Below, one piece after another: positions 24,712-29,813 of a stretch of 29,813 bases of DNA (position 1 is its first letter; every line of letters begins with the position of its first letter). Source of the stretch: an uncultured Opitutales bacterium (lineage in GTDB: Bacteria; Verrucomicrobiota; Verrucomicrobiia; Opitutales; Intestinicryptomonadaceae); NCBI GenBank assembly GCA_900548275.1, contig URJY01000026.1, positions 1-29,813 of the forward strand. The letters are read 5' to 3'. The position numbers and the translations under genes are program-made. The notes under the pieces are model-generated. The model did no database searches, was not told the origin of the DNA, and worked only from the letters and a program-made list of their open reading frames with translations.

Positions 24712-24732
24712 ACAAATTCGGCTTCGTACTTG

Positions 24733-25623
24733 TCATAATTTCGGTGTCCACAATTCGTCGGAATCCTTGCGGCGGTAGACGTTTGCAAGCGTTTCGCAAA
24801 GATAGTCGGGCGCATCGCATAACTTCATCGAAACAGCACCTTTTTTTACGCGTTTGTCGCGCAGAAATTTCCCGAAGAAAACCGACCACGGAGCAATCGA
24901 AACATCGCCGCCCGACTTCGCAAAATCATACAGCGCAATATCGACAAACGCCCTAAACGGCTCGATTACATCGTGTACGAGCGGGGTATTTCTGTAATAC
25001 GTCTTGTGGTTTACGCCGAGCAGACAATTAAGCCCCGAAATTATTATTGCGCGGTGGATGATTGCCGACATCATTCCATAACCGTAATTTAACAATACGT
25101 TGATTTTCGAATTTTCGTTTTTCGGATCGCGTCCCGTGCCGTATTCTCCGAGCATCGGAAAGTAGTGTTTCCAGTACTCTCTGGCGCAGAGCGATTCGTT
25201 CGACAAACCGCTTTGCGATTGCGCCAAGGAAAAAAGTCGGCATTTTTTTATTCCGATTTGTTTGAGGCATTCCGCGTTGTTGCGAATCTTTGCAGCAAGC
25301 AGCCGCCGCCAAATTGCGCCGTTGAGGTTTTTGTTTCCCGCCGACTGATTGAGTACGACTCTTGTGTCGTACGTGCGGTTGTTCGGAATTGTTATTCCGA
25401 CGGGTTTGAAATTTTTGCAGTGTACAAGTATCGCGTCGCATTCCGCAAGTGCCGCTATTACGTCGCCGCTGAGGGATACCGCGCCATTCAGAAGAACGAC
25501 GGCACGGAGATCCTCCAGCGCGATTTTTCCCAATATTCCGCCGTCTTTCTTGCAGACAAGCTGCCCGCGCTCGCGCACGAGCCTGCAGCCGTAATCCATA
25601 ACGTGCAGAATATGATAACTCAT
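24733..25623 (-). CDS. cas1: CRISPR adaptation integrase Cas1, type II
   Basis: 296 aa, full length. The metal-binding catalytic residues can be placed: the Glu of CAREYWKHYFP, the His of NTPLVHDVIEPFRAFVD, and the acidic residue that follows in the same helix. The N-terminal beta domain (MSYHILHVMDYGCRLVRERG) and the block LNYGYGMMSAIIHRAIIISG are typical of type II-C Cas1. It integrates prespacers at the leader end of the array. Its ATG overlaps the cas9 stop (TAATG), so translation is coupled to cas9. No csn2 or cas4 is present, which places the locus in subtype II-C. Confidence 0.95.
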   Translation of the reverse strand: MSYHILHVMDYGCRLVRERGQLVCKKDGGILGKIALEDLRAVVLLNGAVSLSGDVIAALAECDAILVHCKNFKPVGITIPNNRTYDTRVVLNQSAGNKNLNGAIWRRLLAAKIRNNAECLKQIGIKKCRLFSLAQSQSGLSNESLCAREYWKHYFPMLGEYGTGRDPKNENSKINVLLNYGYGMMSAIIHRAIIISGLNCLLGVNHKTYYRNTPLVHDVIEPFRAFVDIALYDFAKSGGDVSIAPWSVFFGKFLRDKRVKKGAVSMKLCDAPDYLCETLANVYRRKDSDELWTPKL

Positions 25624-28600
25624 TATATTGTATTTAATGTTATGCGCTTCATTTCCGCAGACATTAAGTATTGAATGGAAATACCATTAAACTTTATTCC
25701 GTTGGGTGTAGTCAGATTAACCTGTCCGTTCGTCTTTATCGTGTTTGACCGATAAATACCGGCCTTGAGTTTCAACACCCCCTTGTTGTCGTAGACATCG
25801 TTCGGAATTTCCACGAGACAATTTTGCCTAAAGAACCCGCAGATTTCCTCGCAATTCGGATCTCTTCGCATGTCGTCGTAAACCCTTATCTTCGACGCGA
25901 ACGTATAAACGGGAGTAACCACATATCGACCGTCTTTGGTCTTCCAAATATATTGCCCTTTGTGCGATTTTCCCTTGCGGTACGCGCCGCAACCGTCTTT
26001 CGACAAATCCTTGTATTCGGCGGGATCGCCGACCGCACACTGAACACGCAGCAATCTGGTTGCTTTGTCCGATTTCGACGGGATAGACGCTTCGTGCCTG
26101 CACCAATCCTCCCACTCCGACTCGCTCAGATTCGGATTGGAGTTCACAAAGTCCGAAATAACGCGCTTGGAAACGGGATTTATAATGTCCCGTATTCTGT
26201 CTTTCAACTTTCCCAAATCGTATTTCGGATTTATTCCCGCATAAGCCAAATCGCGCACATTGCATTTTTTTACAATGGTCTCCTTTCCGTTGATTAGACG
26301 CTTTGCGTAAATCGTCTGTTCGAGCGTCGGCTTTTCTATCGCCACCTTGTTGGGAATAACGTTCGCCAAATATCTGCCGAAGAACCTACGTGCCTCGTCG
26401 CTTTCGGGATTGCGCGTAATTTCGGCTGGCAGAATGTTTTTGTACGAAGCCGCCCTCCTTGTATTCGATGTCGGCGCATAGCAAAGACACATCGCATCGA
26501 GAGCGTGGTGCTTTTTGTTGTCGCGGTTTTTCCTTTCGAATTCGCTTTCCAACTTGAGCCTTTCGGACAGCGAAATATCTTTCGGCACGTCCTCGTTGTG
26601 CAAAAGCCTGTTCAACCCGTAGCGGCTGCGAATCATCGCCGTAGTGTTGCCCGAGACAGTCCAAACCTTTTTCTCACCCGTCAGACCGCCGAACTGGAAG
26701 CCGAAATGGATGCAGCAAATGCGCTGCGCAAGCTTCGAAATCCACGCAGTTTCGGCAAGAGCCGTGTATTTTTCGACAAGTTCTTCGGCATTGGGCGAAA
26801 GCAAAAGCTTGCAACGTTTTGCGCCCAATTCTTTCGTCAAGCCGCGGACTCTGTCGCGGTAGGCGTCCCACTCGACGCCTTTCGACGAAAGCCATTCAAA
26901 GGGCGTGCGGTCGCCCTTGTCCTTGTTCGTTTTTTCGTCGGTCAAAACATAGTTGTAGAGCGCGTCTGGACCTCCGCGACTGCGCGGAACAATGTGTTCA
27001 ACCTCGAGCTGTTCGAGGTCGGAAAATCCCAACGCCCTGCCCGTATAAATACATTCCCCTTTTTGCTTCGAGTACAGCTCGTACTTGAGAAGCATTTTTT
27101 TCGAGGCGTATTTCGGGCCGAAAATTTCCCGCTGCGAATCCAACTCTTCGGCGTATTTTTTCTTCTCCTTTGCGCGGTCGTTTATCGCCTTGCTCAGGTC
27201 GGCTTTCGCCTTTTTGCCGAGGAAGTCGTCGCGCACAAACTCGAGAACGATTTTGTCTGGCGTACCGAATTTCGCCTCGAGCGACTTTATCCGTTCGTAG
27301 AAGAACGACAACCTGTGGCGTACAATCGGATCGTTTTGCATCCCGATAAGCTTGTTGATTTGAACGGAGCGCGAACATTCGGTCGAATCCGCAAAATCGA
27401 ACACACCGACATCGGGAATGAAAATGCCGCCCCACGGGACATTCCCCATAAGCTTCAGAAACTTGATATCTTCCGCTACTATACCCTTGTTTTTATCCGT
27501 ATTTGTTATTTTTCCAAGCTCGATTTCGTAAAACTCGGCGGGCGACTTTCCCGAGAAAACAAGGTCGCGCAAAATGCGCATCGCGGGGCGCGAAAACGAC
27601 GCCCTGCCCGAACTTCGCGGCTGCTCGATTTTCGACTGGCTCTCGTCGATTACCTCCGCGCCGATGCTCTTGAAAAACTTCTTAAGGTTCGTCTTGTTCA
27701 GTTCGAACTTGTTGTTTTTCGCGATTTCGAAAGCGCGCAAAAATTCGTCGAAAGAAAGCGAATCCACCCCCGCACCTCTAAAGAAGCGCAAGTTCAGCAA
27801 TTTCAACGCCAAAGTTGTTTCGTACGGAAGGAAATCGTCATCTGTCCTGCATTCGGGAAGCGGCTTGATTTTGCAGACATTGAGACGCGGGATTAGTTTG
27901 CATTTGTCGATAACGCGGTTGTCGAAACGCGGAGTTTTTTGCCCCAACGCCGTCCAGTCGCTTTCCGCGCCGCGCTTCAAACCGAACTTTTTGCGAAGCT
28001 CGGGATTGTACGAAGCGTACGGCTCTTCGGACACGCCGAACATAATGAAATCGGCTTTGCCTTTCAGAGCTGGATACTGTTTTGCCGCCGCATCGACCAG
28101 TGCCCTAAATTCGGCGATTACAGCACTTCGGGGCACGACATACCCCTTCGCCTTTTCCGCAGTGTTGTCGATTCTGATTTTCACCGCATCGGGATTCGCG
28201 GGCGACCACAAGCCGATTTTCGCCGCCTTGAAAAAGCACGGGAAATCGTATTTTTTGCGATTGTCCACCTCCGCAAGAAGCCCGTCGAATTCCCTTTCAT
28301 ACAGCGCGAGCTTTTCCGCATAGGATTCCTCCTCTTTCGCCGCTTCGGATTTTCCCCCTTTCGCGGAGTCCGACGTTTTGCCGTCGTCGTTTCCCCACGG
28401 GATTTTCGCGTCGTAGCCGCGCGTCTGAATTGCCGAATTCAACGCCTTGAAAACCTGCCAACTTTCGAGCTTTTCGCCGAGCAGCAATTTGCAGCGCAAC
28501 GCTATCGAATTGTAGCAGCAATCCTCGCCGTCGGCGGGAAACTCGCGTTCAAGACGCCTGTCGCCTTCGGAAACGAGCTTCCATCGACCGCCGACAATAT

Positions 28601-28847
28601 CGACTTTTCTGCGCCCGAGAACTTCGATACCCGCATTTGAAAGACATCTCTCGAGCCACAACTCGCGCGCCTTGTGGGCGTGACGCGTGCGCCACGCTCG
28701 GCGGAGCGCGGCGGCGGTTTTTGTTTCGGCAAACTCGGGGGGAATCTCGAGCGACTGCACGTGCTTAAACTCGTTTCCGATTCTGACAGCCTCCCCGAGC
28801 GAGCCCTTTCCGATATCGAACCCCCAAACAATCTCTTTAGTTCCCAT
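25623..28847 (-). CDS. cas9: compact type II-C Cas9 effector nuclease
   Basis: 1074 aa, in the usual II-C size range. RuvC-I: VWGFDIGKGSLGEAV with D11. The Arg-rich bridge helix is at ~48-66 (LRRAWRTRHAHKARELWLER). The REC lobe spans ~67-525, with RGYDAKIPW (143-151). RuvC-II: PDKIVLEFVRDDF with E536. HNH: ~598-650, with CIYTG and EVEHIVPRSRGGPDALYNYV; the general base is H618 and N632 is in place. RuvC-III: NKKHHALDAM with H781 and D784. The C-terminal ~270 aa form the wedge and PAM-interacting part. All catalytic residues are present, so it should cut both strands. The HNH metal ligand usually Asp before His is Glu617. Residues ~152-178 are a low-complexity charged insert. It heads cas9-cas1-cas2, transcribed leftward. 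Its PAM is unknown. Confidence 0.96.
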   Translation of the reverse strand: MGTKEIVWGFDIGKGSLGEAVRIGNEFKHVQSLEIPPEFAETKTAAALRRAWRTRHAHKARELWLERCLSNAGIEVLGRRKVDIVGGRWKLVSEGDRRLEREFPADGEDCCYNSIALRCKLLLGEKLESWQVFKALNSAIQTRGYDAKIPWGNDDGKTSDSAKGGKSEAAKEEESYAEKLALYEREFDGLLAEVDNRKKYDFPCFFKAAKIGLWSPANPDAVKIRIDNTAEKAKGYVVPRSAVIAEFRALVDAAAKQYPALKGKADFIMFGVSEEPYASYNPELRKKFGLKRGAESDWTALGQKTPRFDNRVIDKCKLIPRLNVCKIKPLPECRTDDDFLPYETTLALKLLNLRFFRGAGVDSLSFDEFLRAFEIAKNNKFELNKTNLKKFFKSIGAEVIDESQSKIEQPRSSGRASFSRPAMRILRDLVFSGKSPAEFYEIELGKITNTDKNKGIVAEDIKFLKLMGNVPWGGIFIPDVGVFDFADSTECSRSVQINKLIGMQNDPIVRHRLSFFYERIKSLEAKFGTPDKIVLEFVRDDFLGKKAKADLSKAINDRAKEKKKYAEELDSQREIFGPKYASKKMLLKYELYSKQKGECIYTGRALGFSDLEQLEVEHIVPRSRGGPDALYNYVLTDEKTNKDKGDRTPFEWLSSKGVEWDAYRDRVRGLTKELGAKRCKLLLSPNAEELVEKYTALAETAWISKLAQRICCIHFGFQFGGLTGEKKVWTVSGNTTAMIRSRYGLNRLLHNEDVPKDISLSERLKLESEFERKNRDNKKHHALDAMCLCYAPTSNTRRAASYKNILPAEITRNPESDEARRFFGRYLANVIPNKVAIEKPTLEQTIYAKRLINGKETIVKKCNVRDLAYAGINPKYDLGKLKDRIRDIINPVSKRVISDFVNSNPNLSESEWEDWCRHEASIPSKSDKATRLLRVQCAVGDPAEYKDLSKDGCGAYRKGKSHKGQYIWKTKDGRYVVTPVYTFASKIRVYDDMRRDPNCEEICGFFRQNCLVEIPNDVYDNKGVLKLKAGIYRSNTIKTNGQVNLTTPNGIKFNGISIQYLMSAEMKRITLNTI

Positions 28848-28911
28848 AATGAATATAAAATTGATTTCAATGAATATAATTATTCATTATTTACACTTTG
28901 GAAACAATCAA
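28848..28911 (-). promoter_or_regulatory. cas9 promoter with operator-like repeats
   Basis: On the minus strand TTGATT (28911-28906), 16 bp, TAATGA (28889-28884). The 11-bp AATGAATATAA (plus-strand reading) occurs at 28848-28858 and 28869-28879, 21 bp apart (two helical turns). The second copy is half of a perfect palindrome, arms AATGAATA and TATTCATT, 28869-28888, which overlaps the -10. The first copy touches the start codon. This looks like a binding site for a dimeric repressor, though the region is AT-rich and chance is possible. Confidence 0.45.
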
Positions 28912-28935
28912 GCTTTTTTATCCGCATCTACGAAC

Positions 28936-28973
28936 AAAAAAGCAACATCCGAATATGAAAATGCGATATTCGG
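28936..28973 (-). terminator. possible terminator of the LUD-domain gene
   Basis: On the minus strand CCGAATAT pairs with ATATTCGG (28973-28966 and 28956-28949) around a 9-nt loop. A T run (28942-28936) follows after 6 nt. It lies 35 bp past the LUD stop. The gap before the T run makes it a weak terminator. Confidence 0.4.
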
Positions 28974-29007
28974 CTAAAGAGGAGTTCGTCGGGCTGAAGA
29001 CAATTTT

Positions 29008-29604
29008 TTAGTAGCCCCAGTCGCCGTCCACTATTAACAGCAGGGTTTCCGCGCTTGTCGGGTGTGTCGTTATAGTCGTGGTTCGGCAGATTCGCTGCGG
29101 GCTGTTGCAGTTGTAGCATTTGTCGGCTTTTATTGCGCACGGAGTCTTCAGGTTCAGTCGGCGGGCGTTCATCGGCGCGGATATGTTCTTCGCGCGCCAG
29201 AGTGCCTTTTCGAGGTCGGGTTCGAATTTATTCACACCGCATATGTAGATCACCTTCTTCCGATTCGCCCCGAATATCGCACTCGAGACCCTGTTGCCGC
29301 GTCCGTCGATATTGACTATTGCCCCGCTTTCGGAGAGGGCGTTTGCGCTCAAAATGTACACTTCCGCCAGTGCCGCCTTTTCGAAAATTTCGGGCGACTT
29401 ATCGACGGAATGCCAGTAGATTTTATTCGCATCCTTTAGCGCGTCGTAGACTTGCAACCCTCCGAGAGTTACCGAACCGCCCATTCCGACGCTTGTGTCT
29501 TTTATTTCCGCTTTCAGAAATTCGCGCAATTCTTCGGGAGTGGCGAAACGGCGGGTTTTGAAACCGTTTTTCTCAAAATTTTTCAGTGCATTTTCGATTG
29601 ACAT
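29008..29604 (-). CDS. LUD-domain protein (lactate-utilisation type)
   Basis: 198 aa from ATG 29604; the frame extends 21 codons further upstream, but MSIENALKNFEKNGFKTRRF fits the family start. The family (DUF162/LUD, related to LutC/LldG/YkgG) has the marks VGMGGSVTLGGLQVYDAL, then GRGNRVSSAIFGANRKKVIY, then NARRLNLKTPCAIKADKCYN, then CNSPQRIC. The last forms a CxxCxxPxxxC cluster that may bind a metal or iron-sulfur centre. LutC-type proteins work with iron-sulfur subunits in L-lactate oxidation, while stand-alone members like this one are not well characterised. The glcD-glcF type pair at 14218 could be a functional relative, but it is not linked in an operon. The gene is complete. Confidence 0.8.
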   Translation of the reverse strand: MSIENALKNFEKNGFKTRRFATPEELREFLKAEIKDTSVGMGGSVTLGGLQVYDALKDANKIYWHSVDKSPEIFEKAALAEVYILSANALSESGAIVNIDGRGNRVSSAIFGANRKKVIYICGVNKFEPDLEKALWRAKNISAPMNARRLNLKTPCAIKADKCYNCNSPQRICRTTTITTHPTSAETLLLIVDGDWGY

Positions 29605-29767
29605 ATTCGGAATTTTCGACCGATTTTTTGCGTTAGTCGAGCCAAAAAAAGCGCACCGCGGCGGCAAATATTCGCAAAAAAGAGTTGTAATTTTTGCAAA
29701 ATGTGATGTTGTGAAAAGACGAGTACGGCAATGTCGAAAGTGCGCAAACTATTGCGCAGTTAACATA
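29605..29767. other. upstream region of the LUD gene, no gene assigned
   Basis: 163 bp of AT-rich sequence before the right-hand adapter. It contains TGCGCA repeated around AACTAT (near 29740-29757), which forms a small dyad. A rightward frame from GTG 29711 stays open to the adapter, but only ~19 codons are seen, so I do not call it. Confidence 0.5.
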
Positions 29768-29813
29768 CTGTCTCTTATACACATCTCCGAGCCCACGAGA
29801 CAAGAGGCAATCT
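29768..29813 (+). other. Nextera read-2 adapter plus i7 index (artefact)
   Basis: 29768-29801 is the reverse of the Nextera read-2 adapter, starting CTGTCTCTTATACACATCT and ending CCCACGAGAC. 29802-29809 is AAGAGGCA, the i7 index commonly listed as N711, and ATCT begins the flow-cell sequence. Genomic sequence ends at 29767. Confidence 0.98.

Noticed and set aside
24364..24956. Plus-strand frames opposite cas2 and cas1
   Set aside because: They are antisense to clear cas genes and have no recognisable motif.
28869..28888. Nine-base match TGAATAATT between spacer 7 and the cas9 promoter, as in Cas9 self-repression
   Set aside because: The match is in the middle of the spacer, not at the seed end next to the repeat, and lies in AT-rich sequence where chance matches are common.
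29711..29767. Rightward frame KRRVRQCRKCANYCAVN from GTG before the right adapter
   Set aside because: Only 19 codons, no start signal, and it ends in adapter. The cysteines are not enough to call a gene.

Overview
The window is a 29.8 kb assembled contig with untrimmed Illumina Nextera adapter and index sequence at both ends (1-39 and 29768-29813), so both ends are sequencing artefacts. The biological sequence is 40-29767. Several things point to a free-living or gut bacterium of the PVC group, most likely Verrucomicrobiota (Opitutales-like) or Lentisphaerota. These are the secreted DUF4838 proteins and right-handed beta-helix proteins, a secreted FAD oxidoreductase, few Shine-Dalgarno sites, a GC-rich core, and a compact type II-C Cas9. 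This assignment is inference from gene families, not from a marker gene.

Left part (40-14075): a truncated ThiF/MoeB-type gene points left. Diverging from it is an apparent operon of three tandem paralogous DUF4838 proteins (797, 814 and 806 aa), closed by a strong terminator. Next is a 1149-aa protein that I read as pyrophosphate-type phosphoenolpyruvate carboxykinase. It is followed by two tandem paralogous secreted beta-helix proteins. This block looks like polysaccharide or glycan handling plus central carbon metabolism.

Middle part (14157-23596): a glcD-glcF type pair (FAD subunit and iron-sulfur subunit of a 2-hydroxyacid dehydrogenase) has its own promoter. A small predicted membrane protein follows on the other strand. 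A monotopic sugar-phosphate transferase and a secreted protein of unknown function come next. Between that pair and a convergent secreted FAD-dependent oxidoreductase lies about 3.45 kb of a phage-type 'polyvalent protein' gene (BECR-like nuclease, ADP-ribosyltransferase and HELGH metallopeptidase regions). It lacks a proper start, and its last ~46 codons read antisense through the neighbouring gene, so it is a truncated mobile-element fragment.

Right part (23656-28911): a complete, apparently intact type II-C CRISPR-Cas locus. It has cas9-cas1-cas2 transcribed leftward, then a tracrRNA gene and an eight-repeat, seven-spacer array, both read rightward. The tracrRNA predicted here is very short: an anti-repeat followed directly by one 14-bp terminator hairpin. 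It starts a few bases after the last repeat. The repeat appears to carry its own promoter, and the degenerate first repeat keeps exactly the promoter half. Direct repeats and a palindrome overlap the predicted cas9 promoter. A LUD-domain (lactate-utilisation type) gene closes the contig.
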